35,854 bases of DNA from Betaproteobacteria bacterium HGW-Betaproteobacteria-4 (GCA_002840785.1 PHCH01000027.1:1-35854); one strand, 5' to 3'; counted from the first letter of the stretch, positions 17,128 through 26,714 are shown. Translations and numbers: made by a program. The notes: generated by a model from the letters alone, not told the origin.

Positions 17128-18399
17128 TCAGGCGGCGTTGAGTGCCTGATCCAGATCGGCGATCAGGTCGTCGATGTGCTCGATACCGACCGACAGGCGG
17201 ATCATGTCTTCGGAAACGCCGGCCTTGGCCAGTTCTTCCGGCGACAACTGGCGGTGCGTGGTCGAGGCCGGGTGGCAGGCGAGGGTTTTGCAGTCGCCGA
17301 TGTTGACGAGGCGGGTGACGAGTTGCAGGGCATCCTGGAACTTGCCGCCAGCGACGCTGCCGCCCTTGACGCCGAAGTTGAGGATGCCGGAGGCGCGGCC
17401 GCCCATGTATTTCTGGACCAGCGCGTGGTCCTTGTGGTCGGGCAGGCCGGCGTAGTTGACCCAGCTGCACTTCGGGTGGCTCTTGAGGAAATTGGCGATC
17501 TTGAGCGAGTTTTCGCAGATGCGGTCCATGCGCAGGGCCAGGGTTTCGATGCCTTGCAGGATGAGGAAGGCATTGAACGGGCTGATCGCGGCGCCCATGT
17601 TGCGTAACGGAACGACGCGGGCGCGGCCGATGTAGGCGGCGGGGCCGAGGGCTTCGGTGTAGACGACGCCGTGGTAAGACACGTCCGGCTCGTTGAGGCG
17701 CTTGAACTTGGCCTTGTGTTCGGCCCACGGGAATTTGCCGCTATCGACGATGATGCCGCCGAGGCTGTTGCCATGGCCGCCGAGGTACTTGGTCAGGGCG
17801 TGCACGACGATGTCGGCGCCGTGCTCGAAGGGGCGGCACAGGTAGGGCGAGGGGACAGTGTTGTCGACGATGACCGGGACGCCATGCTTGTGGGCGATTT
17901 CGGCGAGCTTTTCGAAATCGACGACATTGCCGAGCGGGTTGCCGACTGATTCGCAGAAGACGGCCTTGGTCTTGGCGTCGATCAGCTTTTCAAACGCAGC
18001 CGGATCGCGGTAGTCGGCGAAGCGGACGTCGATGCCGTATTGCGGCAGGGTGTGGGCGAACAGGTTGTAGGTGCCGCCGTACAACGCGCTCGAGGTGACG
18101 ATGTTGTCGCCGGCTTCGGCGATGGTCTGGATCGCGGCGGTGATGGCCGCCATGCCGGAGGCCAGTGCCAGCGCGGCGATGCCGCCTTCCAATTCGGCGA
18201 CGCGTTTTTCGAGCACATCCTGCGTCGGGTTCATGATGCGCGTGTAGATGTTGCCGGCGACCTTGAGGTCGAACAGGTCGGCGCCGTGTTGGGTGCTGTC
18301 GAAGGCGTAGGAGGTCGTCTGGTAGATGGGGACGGCGACGGCCTTGGTGGTTGGGTCGGGGCTGTAGCCGCCGTGGACGGCGATGGTTTCGATCTTCAT
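17128..18399 (-). CDS. metY: O-acetylhomoserine sulfhydrylase
   Basis: PLP-dependent Cys/Met-metabolism enzyme that makes homocysteine from O-acetylhomoserine and sulfide (direct sulfhydrylation). 423 residues, typical of MetY. Key elements: [31 protein letters not shown], the PLP-contacting FCESVGNP and [12 protein letters not shown], and the PLP-binding Lys204 in [16 protein letters not shown]. The C-terminal [19 protein letters not shown] is characteristic of the family. It appears to be transcribed alone: a terminator follows it, and 116 bases separate it from mnmC. I see no recognisable SAM riboswitch in that spacer. Confidence 0.95.
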   Translation of the reverse strand: MKIETIAVHGGYSPDPTTKAVAVPIYQTTSYAFDSTQHGADLFDLKVAGNIYTRIMNPTQDVLEKRVAELEGGIAALALASGMAAITAAIQTIAEAGDNIVTSSALYGGTYNLFAHTLPQYGIDVRFADYRDPAAFEKLIDAKTKAVFCESVGNPLGNVVDFEKLAEIAHKHGVPVIVDNTVPSPYLCRPFEHGADIVVHALTKYLGGHGNSLGGIIVDSGKFPWAEHKAKFKRLNEPDVSYHGVVYTEALGPAAYIGRARVVPLRNMGAAISPFNAFLILQGIETLALRMDRICENSLKIANFLKSHPKCSWVNYAGLPDHKDHALVQKYMGGRASGILNFGVKGGSVAGGKFQDALQLVTRLVNIGDCKTLACHPASTTHRQLSPEELAKAGVSEDMIRLSVGIEHIDDLIADLDQALNAA

Positions 18400-18515
18400 G
18401 CGTGTCTCTCTTTGTGTTGTTGTTGCAAAAGGGGAGTCGGGAAAACGGGCCTGCTAGCTTAGCGCGCCCGGCGAAGTGCGCCAATAAGGATGTCTTCTAA
18501 GCTTATGCCCGAACG

Positions 18516-20450
18516 TCATGCTGCCGGTTCGCTGGCTTCTTCATCGCCGGGAAAGGTCTCGGCTGAATGGCGCGCCGCCTTGATCATGAAACGGCCGGGG
18601 TCGAGGGCGTCGACGAGGTCGCGTTCGAGCGGCAGCGGATCGCCTTCGATCTGGCTGAGCAGCAGGTCGGCCATGAGCGCTGACCAGACGATGCCGCGTG
18701 CGCCGAAGCCCTGAACGCACCACAGGCCAGGTTGGCGCGGGATGTTGTGCAGCCGCGTGTTGGGCGTCGCGGCCATGGCATCCGGCACGGCGCCGACGAT
18801 GGGCAGGCGGTCCGGCGACATCGGGCGGAAGCCGACGCGGCCGAGCAGGGCGGCCGGGTCGATACCGGCGGCGAAGTCGGGCAGGGTCAGGCGCAGGCGG
18901 GCGAGGTTGTCGGCGTGGTCGGATTCGCGCTCGGCTGCTTCGTCGTCTTCGTAGGACAGCGAGGCACCGATCAGTTGCGTGCCGTCGACCTCGGGGATGG
19001 CGTAGCCGACCTGGAAGAGCACGGCCTTGAGTGGCGTGCCGTTGGCCGCTGGCAAATGGCTGACCTGGCCGCGGCCGGAACGTTGCGGCAGCCAGGCGAA
19101 TTGCTCGAAATTCGGGGCGGCGGCGCCGCTGGCCATGATCAGGACGGGCGCTTCGGCCAGCATGTTGCCGGCCGCATCGAGGGCCTGCCATTCCGTTTTT
19201 GGCCTAAAAATCCGGTTGACCGTAGCATTGAAGCGGGTCGTGATTTTTTCGGGAAAAGCGGCCAGCGCAGCCTGGCAAACCGATGGCGGTTGGACCCAGC
19301 CGCCGTTCGGGAACCACCAGCCGCCGATATTTACCGGTTGGCCGAGCAATTGGCTGGCCGCGTCCTTGGCGACGAACTGCAGGATTTCGGGCGGCAGGCC
19401 GAGTTGTTCGACGGCACGCCTTTGCTGCGCTTCGTGCTCCGCTTCGCGCGCCAGATGCAGCACGCCGCAGGGCGACCAGCGGGCGTCGGGCAGTCCGGCG
19501 AGCAGGGCGCGGGTGGCGAGGAAGCCGGCGCGGGTCAGACGCGACAGGCGGTTGTCGTCGGCGCTGGGCAGCGGGCGCAGCATGCCGGCCAGATTGCTTG
19601 AGGCGCCGGTCGCCGGGGCATCAGCCTGTTCGAGAACGGTGACCTGCCAGCCGGCGGCGGCCAGCGCGTAGGCCGTGGCGCTGCCGGCAATGCCGGCGCC
19701 GATGACGATGGCCCGGCGATCCGTCGGCGCAAGGTGGCGATCCGGCCGGCGCGAACGGAAGCGGCCGACCAGCATCTGCCGCTTGCCGACCGGGCCGGGC
19801 CTTTTTTCGACGTCGAACTCGGCGTCTTTCAAGGCTTGGCGGACGTGGCCGGCGACTGTCCACGTGGCCAGTGTCGCGCCCGGTGCAGTCAGGCGGGCGA
19901 GGCCCTTGCAGAATTGCGGCGACCACAGTTCAGGGTTTTTTTGCGGCGAAAAGCCGTCGAGGAAGAAGGCGTCGACCGAGGCGTCGATGGCGCGCAACTC
20001 GGTCGAAGCGTCGCCGAACAGCAGCGTCAGAATGACTTGCCCGCCGTCGAGATGCAGGCGGTGCATGCCGGGCACCAGCGGCGGCCAGTGTTTTTGCAGT
20101 TCCGCCGCCAGTTCGCCGAATTCCGGCCAGGCTTGCTGGCAGGTGGCGAGGTCTGCCACGGTCAACGGGAATTTTTCGCAAGAAATGAAATGCAGGCGTC
20201 GGCAGCGCTGCGGGTCGTCACGCCAGGCTTGCCAGGCGGCGAGGAAATTCAGCCCGGTGCCGAAGCCGGTTTCGAGGATGACGAAGCGGTCCCGGCCCTG
20301 CCAGCGCTGCGGCAGCTCATTGCCGCCGAGAAAGACATGCCGCGCCTGCGTCGGGCCACCCAGGGCTGAGTGATAGACGTCGTCGAAGGCGGCGGAGTAG
20401 GGCGTGCCGTAGGCGACGAATTCGATTTTGGCCGGCTGCAGTTTTTCCAC
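18516..20450 (-). CDS. mnmC: Bifunctional tRNA 5-methylaminomethyl-2-thiouridine biosynthesis protein MnmC
   Basis: Completes the mnm5(s2)U modification at wobble position 34 of certain tRNAs. The C-terminal FAD oxidase removes the carboxymethyl group and the N-terminal methyltransferase then methylates using SAM. The GTG start at 20450 gives 644 residues (E. coli 668) and overlaps the upstream stop by one base (TAGTG). The N-terminal domain has [15 protein letters not shown], the SAM motif [11 protein letters not shown] and [17 protein letters not shown]. The C-terminal domain starts with [20 protein letters not shown] and ends with [15 protein letters not shown]. Longer upstream starts would run through the preceding gene and lack the family N-terminus. 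Confidence 0.93.
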   Translation of the reverse strand: MEKLQPAKIEFVAYGTPYSAAFDDVYHSALGGPTQARHVFLGGNELPQRWQGRDRFVILETGFGTGLNFLAAWQAWRDDPQRCRRLHFISCEKFPLTVADLATCQQAWPEFGELAAELQKHWPPLVPGMHRLHLDGGQVILTLLFGDASTELRAIDASVDAFFLDGFSPQKNPELWSPQFCKGLARLTAPGATLATWTVAGHVRQALKDAEFDVEKRPGPVGKRQMLVGRFRSRRPDRHLAPTDRRAIVIGAGIAGSATAYALAAAGWQVTVLEQADAPATGASSNLAGMLRPLPSADDNRLSRLTRAGFLATRALLAGLPDARWSPCGVLHLAREAEHEAQQRRAVEQLGLPPEILQFVAKDAASQLLGQPVNIGGWWFPNGGWVQPPSVCQAALAAFPEKITTRFNATVNRIFRPKTEWQALDAAGNMLAEAPVLIMASGAAAPNFEQFAWLPQRSGRGQVSHLPAANGTPLKAVLFQVGYAIPEVDGTQLIGASLSYEDDEAAERESDHADNLARLRLTLPDFAAGIDPAALLGRVGFRPMSPDRLPIVGAVPDAMAATPNTRLHNIPRQPGLWCVQGFGARGIVWSALMADLLLSQIEGDPLPLERDLVDALDPGRFMIKAARHSAETFPGDEEASEPAA

Positions 20451-20941
20451 TAGTGGAGGCGCGAAAGGCGCTCGCTGCGCGGCGCCGTGCTGCTTGTTGC
20501 CTGGACGCCGTCGAGCGCCAGATTCCATTGCGCATGCTCGGCGCCGGCGCGCAGCATGGCGCACAGGGTTTGCAGCAGATCGGCATTGACGGCGAGCTGG
20601 AAACAGCGTTCCCGGCCTTCGCGGAAAGTCAGGTTGAACGTGCCATCGTTCAGGGTGTCGACCTTGAGTTCGCTGCACAGCAGCGGCGTCGAGCCGAGCG
20701 GGAAGGTGGCGTTTTCTTCAGAAAAGGCCTGGTCGAAGTTGACTGCCTCGTCGGCCAGGGCTTCGCCAACTATCGGCGTTGCCGCCAGTTTTCCGGCCAG
20801 CCGGGACAGGTGCGGCCACAGCTCGCGCAGGAAACGCCGGGTCAGCCAGATCCGGTATTCCTCGTCATCCTGCGACGAGATGCGCAGAAGCAGACGATCC
20901 TGTACTTGGTCGCAAGCAACTTGAAGCTGACGGATTTGCAT
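20450..20941 (-). CDS. Conserved hypothetical protein, 163 residues
   Basis: Not recognised as a named family. It starts [20 protein letters not shown] and contains [19 protein letters not shown] and a compact C-terminal half with [20 protein letters not shown]. There is no signal peptide, membrane segment or obvious catalytic motif, so it is probably a soluble cytoplasmic protein. Its stop overlaps the mnmC GTG start by one base, which argues that it is a real gene translationally coupled to mnmC and perhaps connected with tRNA or translation; lysS lies upstream. Confidence 0.75.
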   Translation of the reverse strand: MQIRQLQVACDQVQDRLLLRISSQDDEEYRIWLTRRFLRELWPHLSRLAGKLAATPIVGEALADEAVNFDQAFSEENATFPLGSTPLLCSELKVDTLNDGTFNLTFREGRERCFQLAVNADLLQTLCAMLRAGAEHAQWNLALDGVQATSSTAPRSERLSRLH

Positions 20942-20962
20942 CAGAAATTACCGGGAAAGCTC

Positions 20963-21066
20963 GATGCGTGAGCGAGCGCAGCCAAGACAAGGCGCACGGT
21001 GCCGCCGCATAGCAGCGCTATGCAAGGTACCGTGCAACGCCGTATTGGCAAGCGCAGCCACGCATC
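20963..21066. repeat. Long imperfect inverted repeat downstream of lysS
   Basis: About 50-nt arms around the loop CAGCG (21013-21017). The inner GCATAG/CTATGC is perfect, then GCACGGT/ACCGTGC, and the outer ends GATGCGTG (20963-20970) and CACGCATC (21059-21066) also match. It begins inside the lysS stop codon region and ends just before the start of the 163-residue gene. It looks like a REP/MITE-type hairpin element that could fold in the transcript. Confidence 0.7.
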
Positions 21067-22570
21067 ACTCGGGGCGCATGGAGGGGAAGAGAATTACATC
21101 GCGGATGGCGGCTGCATCGGTCAGCAGCATGATCAGCCGGTCAATCCCGATGCCGCACCCGCCAGTCGGCGGCAGACCGTATTCCAGCGCGCGAATGAAG
21201 TCGGCGTCGTAATACATCGCCTCTTCATCGCCCGCATCCTTCGCCTTCATCTGTTCCTGGAAGCGTGCCGCCTGGTCTTCCGCATCGTTGAGCTCGGAGA
21301 AGCCATTGGCAATCTCGCGGCCGACAATGAACAGCTCGAAGCGCTCGGTAATCTCCGGATTGGTATTGGAAGCACGAGCCAGCGGGGACACTTCAACCGG
21401 GTAGTCGATGATGAAAGTCGGCTCCCAGCACTGGGCTTCGGCGCAGGCTTCGAACAACTGCAGTTGCAGGCTGCCCAGACCGCCCGGCTTGACCGGTTCG
21501 CCAAAGGCCTTGATCTTGGTCTTGAGGAATTCGGTGTCTGCCAGCTGCGCATCCGTGAAGTCCGGCTGCTGGCGCTGGATGGCCTGGTTGATGGTCAGGC
21601 GATGGAACGGCTTGGAGAGGTCGAGTTCGCGGCCCTGATAGACGAAGACTTCCTTGCCCAGCGCCTCGCGCGCGGCGTGGCGGAGGAGGCCTTCGGTGAA
21701 GTCCATGAGCGTGTGGTAGTTGGCATACGCCTCATAGAACTCCATCATGGTGAATTCGGGGTTGTGGCGCGGCGAGAGGCCTTCGTTGCGGAAATTGCGG
21801 TTGATTTCGAAAACCTTCTCGAAACCGCCGACGACCAGACGCTTGAGGTAAAGCTCCGGCGCGATACGCAGGAACTGCTGCATGTCGAGCGCGTTGTGGT
21901 GCGTGACAAACGGCTTGGCCGAGGCGCCGCCGGGGATCGGGTGCATCATCGGCGTTTCGACTTCCATGAAGCCGTGACCGGTCATGTAGTTGCGGATAGC
22001 GGCGACGATGTCGGAGCGGGCGCGGAAGGTGGCGCGCGTTTCCTCGTTCATGATCAGATCGACGTAACGCTGGCGATACTTCATTTCCTGATCGGCCAGG
22101 CCGTGGAACTTGTCCGGCAGCGGGCGCAGCGACTTGGTCAGCAGGCGAATTTCGGCAGCCTGGATGGACAGTTCGCCGGTCTTCGTCTTCATGAGGATGC
22201 CGCTGACGCCGATGATGTCGCCCAGGTCCCATGTCTTGAAGTCGGCATAAACCTCTTCGCCAACGCGGTCGCGCGTCACGTAAATCTGGATGCGGCCCGA
22301 CAGATCCTGAATGGTGGCGAACGACGCCTTGCCCATGACGCGCTTGAGCATCATGCGGCCGGCGACCTTGACCTCGACCGGCAGACCTTCAAGCTCTTCC
22401 GCCGTCTTCTCGCCATAGCCTTCGAGGACTTTGGCGGCGGTGTTCTCGCGCTGGAAGTCGTTCGGGAAGGCTTTTCCGGTCTTGCGCCACTCGGCCAGTT
22501 TGGTGCGGCGCTCGGCGATGAGCTGGTTTTCGTCCTGCTGGACCGGGGCTTGCTGTTCGGGGTTGGACAT
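21065..22570 (-). CDS. lysS: Lysyl-tRNA synthetase (class II)
   Basis: Charges tRNA-Lys with lysine. 501 residues (E. coli 505). The N-terminal anticodon-binding OB-fold is followed by class II motif 1 around [18 protein letters not shown], motif 2 in [20 protein letters not shown] and motif 3 in [16 protein letters not shown], ending with the conserved [18 protein letters not shown] precedes the ATG. The gene is directly followed by a long inverted repeat, then the 163-residue gene and mnmC, so two tRNA-related enzymes share the neighbourhood. Confidence 0.97.
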   Translation of the reverse strand: MSNPEQQAPVQQDENQLIAERRTKLAEWRKTGKAFPNDFQRENTAAKVLEGYGEKTAEELEGLPVEVKVAGRMMLKRVMGKASFATIQDLSGRIQIYVTRDRVGEEVYADFKTWDLGDIIGVSGILMKTKTGELSIQAAEIRLLTKSLRPLPDKFHGLADQEMKYRQRYVDLIMNEETRATFRARSDIVAAIRNYMTGHGFMEVETPMMHPIPGGASAKPFVTHHNALDMQQFLRIAPELYLKRLVVGGFEKVFEINRNFRNEGLSPRHNPEFTMMEFYEAYANYHTLMDFTEGLLRHAAREALGKEVFVYQGRELDLSKPFHRLTINQAIQRQQPDFTDAQLADTEFLKTKIKAFGEPVKPGGLGSLQLQLFEACAEAQCWEPTFIIDYPVEVSPLARASNTNPEITERFELFIVGREIANGFSELNDAEDQAARFQEQMKAKDAGDEEAMYYDADFIRALEYGLPPTGGCGIGIDRLIMLLTDAAAIRDVILFPSMRPE

Positions 22571-22678
22571 GAAGAATCCTTGGGGAAATTGGGGGGCTGT
22601 GGGCGAAAGCCTAGAACTCTGAATTTTCGCCGATTTTGGGGTCTTCGGACAAGGTTGGTGATATTCGGCATGGGGTTC

Positions 22679-22724
22679 CGCCCGTGCGGGCGTTGCTTAT
22701 TTTCTTGCTTCGCCGGCAAGAAAA
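22679..22724. repeat. Two adjacent hairpins upstream of lysS
   Basis: CGCCCG-TG-CGGGCG (22679-22692) is followed by TTTTCTTGC (22700-22708) paired with GCAAGAAAA (22716-22724). These short dyads sit in the 285-nt gap between lysS and the yceI operon, about 110 bases upstream of the lysS start. They resemble interspersed palindromes common in betaproteobacterial intergenic DNA, but whether they repeat elsewhere cannot be seen here. The rest of the gap holds only the terminator at 22780-22820. Confidence 0.6.
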
Positions 22725-22779
22725 GCATCCCAGCCAGCAAGGTGGCCCCAAAGGTTCAAGCAGGCAATCCCTCGCCAAT

Positions 22780-22820
22780 AAAAAGGGGAAATCGCCAATT
22801 CAATGGCGATTTCCCCTTTT
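22780..22820 (-). terminator. Strong terminator after the yceI operon (bidirectional structure)
   Basis: A perfect 17-bp stem (22781-22797 with 22804-22820; AAAAGGGGAAATCGCCA) with a 6-nt loop. On the minus strand the stem ends in TTTT followed by TAT, giving a good terminator after the last yceI gene; the A/T-rich ends allow function on both strands. Confidence 0.93.
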
Positions 22821-22855
22821 GCCGCGTGGCGCCCGTCAGGGCGCCTATCCGACGA

Positions 22856-23425
22856 TTACTGCTTGATCGCTTCGATGGCAACGTCGATGGTCACATCGTC
22901 GCCAACGTAGGGCGCGTACTTGCCCATGTTGAAGTCGGAGCGTTTGACGGTGACCGTGGCGTTGCCGCCGATGGCGTCCTTCTTGGCCATCGGGTGCGGC
23001 ATGGCCTGGTAGCCGGTGACTTTCAGGGTGACCGGCTTGGTGACGCCCTTGAGCGTCAGCTTGCCTTCGATGGAAGCCGGCTTGTCGCCTTCGAAGACGA
23101 CCTTGGTGGACTTGAAGGTGGCGGTCGGGTACTTGGCGGTATCGAGGAAATCTTCGCCCTGGATGTGCTCGTTGAAGGTCTCGGAACCGGTGCTTACCGA
23201 CTTGGTGTCGATGACGAGGTCGATCTTGGCGGTCTTGGCGGCCTTGTCGAGGACGATGGTGCCGGTCGTCTTGTCGAAGCGGCTGAGCTGGACCGAGTAG
23301 CCGAAGTGGCTGTACGAGAAGCGCGGGAAGCTGTGCGAGCCGTCAAGCGTGAAGGTTTCCGGGGCGGCCAGGGCCGGGCTGGCGGCAGCGATGGCGAGAG
23401 CGAGGGTGGCGAGTTGTTTTTTCAT
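22856..23425 (-). CDS. yceI: YceI-family periplasmic protein (second copy)
   Basis: 189 residues with a signal peptide (MKKQLATLALAIAAASPALA). The mature part is a YceI-like lipocalin-type beta barrel: FTLDGSHSFPRFSYSHFGYS, FLDTAKYPTATFKSTKV, and a C-terminal RSDFNMGKYAPYVGDDV. Family members bind polyisoprenoids or similar amphiphiles (TT1927b binds octaprenyl pyrophosphate). It is the last gene of the dioxygenase-b561-yceI-yceI operon, 24 bases after the first yceI copy, and is followed by a strong terminator. The precise ligand is unknown. Confidence 0.93.
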   Translation of the reverse strand: MKKQLATLALAIAAASPALAAPETFTLDGSHSFPRFSYSHFGYSVQLSRFDKTTGTIVLDKAAKTAKIDLVIDTKSVSTGSETFNEHIQGEDFLDTAKYPTATFKSTKVVFEGDKPASIEGKLTLKGVTKPVTLKVTGYQAMPHPMAKKDAIGGNATVTVKRSDFNMGKYAPYVGDDVTIDVAIEAIKQ

Positions 23426-23449
23426 GGTGATTCTCCTGTGGGTTGGGGG

Positions 23450-24010
23450 TTATTTCGTTGCAGCGGTGATGCGGAACTTGATCTGGACGTCGTTGGCGAC
23501 GATGTCGAACTTGGCCCAGGCGCCTTCGCCGATAGTGAAGTCGGCGCGGCGGATGGTGAAGGCACCGTCGAAGACAGCCGTGTTGCCCTGCGCCGTGAAG
23601 GTGGCGGGGACGACGACATCCTGGGTCTTGCCCTTGATGGTCAGCCGGCCGGCGACTTCGACCTTGTTGCCGCCGAGCGCCTTGACGCTGGTGGAGACGA
23701 ATTGGGCGGTCGGGAAGGCCTTGGTGTTGAACCAGGCTTTGCCGGCGACTTCCTCGTCGCCTTCGGCGGCGCCGGTGTCGACGCTGGCCAGTTCGACGTC
23801 GAAGCTGGCCTTGGCGGCAGTCGGCTTGGCCGGGTCGAATTTGAGCTGGCTGGAAAACTTCCGGAATTTCCCGTCGACCGCAACGCCCATCTGCTTGTAG
23901 ACGAAATTGACGGCGCTTTTGTCGGGTTGGACCTGGGTGTATTCGACGGCGTGAGCGGCCGGTAACAGGGTGGCGAAGGCAAGTGCGCAGGCGAGGCGTT
24001 TCATGTTCAT
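23450..24010 (-). CDS. YceI-family periplasmic protein (first copy)
   Basis: 186 residues with a signal peptide (MNMKRLACALAFATLLPAAHA). It has the YceI pattern VEYTQVQPDKSAVNFVYKQM, WFNTKAFPTAQFVSTSVK, then LTIKGKTQDVVVP and FTIRRADFTIGEGAWAK. It is clearly diverged from the copy downstream. Its start overlaps the end of the cytochrome b561 gene (24007-24010), indicating coupled translation. In many bacteria yceI lies beside a b561 gene, as in E. coli yceJ-yceI, implying a shared envelope redox or lipid-quinone role. Confidence 0.93.
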   Translation of the reverse strand: MNMKRLACALAFATLLPAAHAVEYTQVQPDKSAVNFVYKQMGVAVDGKFRKFSSQLKFDPAKPTAAKASFDVELASVDTGAAEGDEEVAGKAWFNTKAFPTAQFVSTSVKALGGNKVEVAGRLTIKGKTQDVVVPATFTAQGNTAVFDGAFTIRRADFTIGEGAWAKFDIVANDVQIKFRITAATK

Positions 24011-24552
24011 TTCTCCTTGGAGTGGCGGGGGGCCATGCGGATCAGGATGTCATCCTTGTCGATGAAGTGGTGTTTCAGGGCGGCGCCGATGTGGCCGACG
24101 AGCACGGCGACGAAGAGCAGGTTGAGACTCATGTGGACGGTCTGCAGGAGGTCGCCGACTTCCTTGTTTTTCTCAAGCAGGTCGGGGATGGGCAGGACGC
24201 CGAACCAGACAGTCTGGAATCCCTTGGCCGAACTCATCAGCCAGCCGGACAGCGGGATGGCGAGCATCAGCGCGTAGAGCGCCAGATGGCCGGCGTGGGC
24301 GGCAAATTGCATGAACTTCGGCATGCTCCCGGGCAGGGCCGGCGGGCGATGCGTGAAACGCCAGAGCAGGCGGAAACCGACGAGCAGGAAGGCGCTGACG
24401 CCGGCCCATTTATGCCAGGTATAAAGCTTGAGCTTGTCCGGCGACAGCGGCAGGTCGTGCATGTAGAAGCCGAGCGCGAGCAGGCCGAAGAGCAGGATCG
24501 CCATGAGCCAGTGCAGAGCCTTGGCGGTGCTGGTGTAGTGCTGGGTTGCCAC
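24007..24552 (-). CDS. Cytochrome b561 family membrane protein
   Basis: Four-helix di-haem membrane electron carrier expected to exchange electrons with quinol. Start placed at GTG 24552 because AAGGAGG stands six bases before it; the TTG at 24558 would sit directly against that site. This gives 181 residues. Helices are seen around ALHWLMAILLFGLLALGFY, WAGVSAFLLVGFRLLW, HLALYALMLAIPLSGWLM and LNLLFVAVLVGHIGAAL. Likely haem-ligand histidines lie in ALHWLM, YTWHKWAG, HAGHLAL and LVGHIGAALKHH. It follows the dioxygenase gene by two bases and overlaps the first yceI. Confidence 0.93.
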   Translation of the reverse strand: MATQHYTSTAKALHWLMAILLFGLLALGFYMHDLPLSPDKLKLYTWHKWAGVSAFLLVGFRLLWRFTHRPPALPGSMPKFMQFAAHAGHLALYALMLAIPLSGWLMSSAKGFQTVWFGVLPIPDLLEKNKEVGDLLQTVHMSLNLLFVAVLVGHIGAALKHHFIDKDDILIRMAPRHSKEK

Positions 24553-24554
24553 GG

Positions 24555-25358
24555 TCAACCTCCTTTTTTGGGCAAAAATGAATAGGCATCCATGGCGATG
24601 ACGTAATTGTCGATGCCGGCATGGAAGCGCGTGGCTTCGGCGTTTTCACCGCCGGCACCGAGTGCGACATACAAGGGCAGCAAATGTTCATCGCTCGGGT
24701 GGGCTTGCGCGCCGCCCGGCGCTTGTCGGCGATAGTCGAGCAAGGCGTCGATGTCGTGGGCGTGCAGCATGTCGGCCAGCCAGTTGGAGAACTGGCGCAC
24801 GTAGTCCGGCGTCTGGCCGCTATTGCGCGTCGCCATCCGGAAGTCGTTCAGGTTGTGCGTGACGTTGCCCGAGGCGATGACGAGAAAGCCCTTTTCCCTG
24901 AGCGGGGCCAGCGCCTGACCGAGCTTGTAGGCCTGGGCCGGGCCGCCGCGGCTCTGGATGGAGAGCGGGATGACTGGCACCTCGGCATCGGGGAACATCA
25001 AGCGCAGCGGCACCCAGGCGCCGTGGTCGAGGCCGCGGCCGGCATCGGAGGCGACCGGCAGGCCGGCGTCGGCGATGGCGGCAACGACTTCACGGGAAGC
25101 TTCGGGGCAGCCGGTCGCCGGGTAGCGGATTTCGTACAACTCGTCCGGGAAGCCCCAGAAGTCGTGGATGGTTTCCGGCCGCTCGGCGAAACCGACGGTC
25201 GGCTCGGTCGTATCCCAGTGGGCGCTGACGATGACGATGGCGCGCGGCAAGGCCAGCGAGGCGGCCATGGCCGACAAGGCGGCGCCGGCCGCACCCGGGC
25301 GCAGGGCGAAAGTCGGCGAACCGTGCGGTACGAAGAGGGCGGGTTGTATCGGTGTCAT
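24555..25358 (-). CDS. ygiD: DODA-type extradiol aromatic ring-opening dioxygenase (YgiD-like)
   Basis: Class III extradiol dioxygenase / 4,5-DOPA-dioxygenase-like protein of 267 residues. Conserved histidines are visible: His12 (FVPHGSP), His47 (VSAHWDT), His112 (GLDHGAWVPL), His168 (SGNVTHNL) and the HPSDEHLLPLYVALGA motif. In YgiD-type proteins some of these bind Zn or Fe. The natural substrate here is unknown. AGGAG lies upstream of the ATG. It is the first gene of a compact minus-strand operon (dioxygenase, b561, yceI, yceI) and diverges from a LysR gene. Confidence 0.92.
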   Translation of the reverse strand: MTPIQPALFVPHGSPTFALRPGAAGAALSAMAASLALPRAIVIVSAHWDTTEPTVGFAERPETIHDFWGFPDELYEIRYPATGCPEASREVVAAIADAGLPVASDAGRGLDHGAWVPLRLMFPDAEVPVIPLSIQSRGGPAQAYKLGQALAPLREKGFLVIASGNVTHNLNDFRMATRNSGQTPDYVRQFSNWLADMLHAHDIDALLDYRRQAPGGAQAHPSDEHLLPLYVALGAGGENAEATRFHAGIDNYVIAMDAYSFLPKKGG

Positions 25359-25394
25359 TGCTGCAACTCCTGTGACGATGGGCGCACTTTAGGC

Positions 25395-25418
25395 CGGTTA
25401 TTTGGATCGAAATAGCCG
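25395..25418. promoter_or_regulatory. Candidate LysR operator between divergent genes
   Basis: A 24-nt near-perfect palindrome (CGGTTATTTGG centred on GATC, then CGAAATAGCCG) with two mismatched pairs. It contains a T-N11-A LysR box (ATTTGGATCGAAAT) and lies in the 95-nt gap between the dioxygenase operon and the LysR gene, which is where LysR proteins usually bind. Confidence 0.7.
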
Positions 25419-25453
25419 ACAATGTGCAAATTACTATTGCTGGAGTTGCAACA

Positions 25454-26341
25454 ATGGACAGGCTCGATGCCATGAAGCTTTTCGTTCGGGTGGCCGAACT
25501 CGGCAGCTTTTCGGCTGTGGCGCAGCAACTGGGCGTCGCTCGCTCAGTCGTGACGCGGCAGATCGCCGCGCTCGAGGCGCATCTCGGCGTCAAGCTCATG
25601 GCGCGCAGCACGCGTCGCCTGGCCCTGACCTCGGGCGGCACGGCCTACCTGGAAAAATGCCGGGTCATCCTCAATCTTGTCGAAGCAGCCGAAACCGGCG
25701 TCGCCGAGGAGCGCCTGACGCCGCGCGGCAATATCCGCATCAGCCTGCCGCTCAGTTACGGCATGAAACGGCTGGCGCCCATCCTGCTCGATTTCTCGCA
25801 ACGCTACCCGGAAGTCTCGCTCGACATGGATTACAGCGACCGCCGGGTGAATCTCATCGAAGAGGGCATCGACCTGTCGATCCGCATCACCCGGCGGCTC
25901 GAGCCCGGCGACGTGGCGCGCAAGATTGGGTCCAGCCGCCTGCTGGCCGTGGCCGCGCCGGAATACCTGGCTCGCCACGGTCAACCGGAAAAACCGGCCG
26001 ATTTGATAAACCACGTCTGCCTCGGTTACACCAACGCCGGCAGCAGCCTGGCCTGGCAATTCATGGTCGACGGGCAGCTCGAGAGCTTTCATATCCGCAG
26101 CCGCCTCAATGCCAACAACGGCGACGTGCTGACCGAAGCGACGGCGCAGGGGCTGGGCATCAGCTGCCAGCCGGATTTCATCGCCGATACCTTCCTGGCC
26201 AGCGGCCGGGTCGTCGAGATTTTGGCCGACTATCCGATTCCCGAGCTCGGCATCTATGCCATCCTCCCCAGCAATCGCCATGTCCCGCACCGCGTCAGGG
26301 TCTTGATGGATTCGCTGGCCGAGCGCCTGGCCGTGCCGTAG
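25454..26341 (+). CDS. LysR-family transcriptional regulator
   Basis: 295 residues from the ATG at 25454, chosen because GGAG lies nine bases before it and the protein then starts with the usual MDRLDAMKLFVRVAELGSF. The N-terminal winged helix-turn-helix covers about residues 1-60 (FSAVAQQLGVARSVVTRQIA). The C-terminal periplasmic-binding-protein-like effector domain follows (IRISLPLSYGMKRLAPILLD onward). It probably controls the divergent dioxygenase-b561-yceI operon and itself through the palindrome between them. The effector is unknown; an aromatic or quinone-like compound would fit the target genes but is inference. Confidence 0.93.
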   Translation: MDRLDAMKLFVRVAELGSFSAVAQQLGVARSVVTRQIAALEAHLGVKLMARSTRRLALTSGGTAYLEKCRVILNLVEAAETGVAEERLTPRGNIRISLPLSYGMKRLAPILLDFSQRYPEVSLDMDYSDRRVNLIEEGIDLSIRITRRLEPGDVARKIGSSRLLAVAAPEYLARHGQPEKPADLINHVCLGYTNAGSSLAWQFMVDGQLESFHIRSRLNANNGDVLTEATAQGLGISCQPDFIADTFLASGRVVEILADYPIPELGIYAILPSNRHVPHRVRVLMDSLAERLAVP

Positions 26342-26459
26342 GGCGTCGGGACACAATTCTTTACCGATTGATGTCAGCCTTCCTGTTCGCCCGGCGTTAA
26401 GATTCAACGGCCGCCGATGCTTGCGGCTGGCATATCGCGTCATTTGAAAGGACACAGCA

Positions 26460-26714
26460 ATGGGAATCGTGTGGACCATCCTGGTCGGCCTCGTCGTCGG
26501 CGTCATCGCCAAGTTCCTGCATCCCGGCAAGGACAACATGGGATTTATCGCCACCGTGCTGCTCGGCATCGCCGGCTCGTTCGTCGCCGGCGTGGTCGGT
26601 CAGGCCATGGGCTGGTACCGGGCCGGCGAGGGCGCCGGATTTGTTGCATCCGTCGTCGTTGCCATCGTCCTGCTCGTGGTCTACGGCCGCTTGCGCGACG
26701 GGAGTCCGGAATGA
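26460..26714 (+). CDS. GlsB/YeaQ/YmgE-family small membrane protein
   Basis: 84-residue membrane protein of the transglycosylase-associated family: GIVWTILVGLVVGVIAKFL, the loop HPGKDNMGFIATVLLGIAGS, then FVASVVVAIVLLVVYGRL. Three membrane segments are expected. Family members are often stress-induced, but their function is not established. GAAAGGA precedes the ATG. It overlaps the following gene by four bases (ATGA). Confidence 0.92.
   Translation: MGIVWTILVGLVVGVIAKFLHPGKDNMGFIATVLLGIAGSFVAGVVGQAMGWYRAGEGAGFVASVVVAIVLLVVYGRLRDGSPE

Noticed and set aside
18400..18515. Possible SAM riboswitch upstream of metY
   Set aside because: I could not find the conserved cores of known SAM riboswitch classes; the spacer has only an unremarkable leader with a GA-rich ribosome-binding region.
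20999..23965. Very long open plus-strand frame (nearly 1000 codons) opposite lysS and the yceI genes
   Set aside because: It is an antisense frame kept open by GC-rich codon use. The opposite strand carries clearly recognisable genes (LysS, YceI, YceI) and the plus-strand product has no family features.
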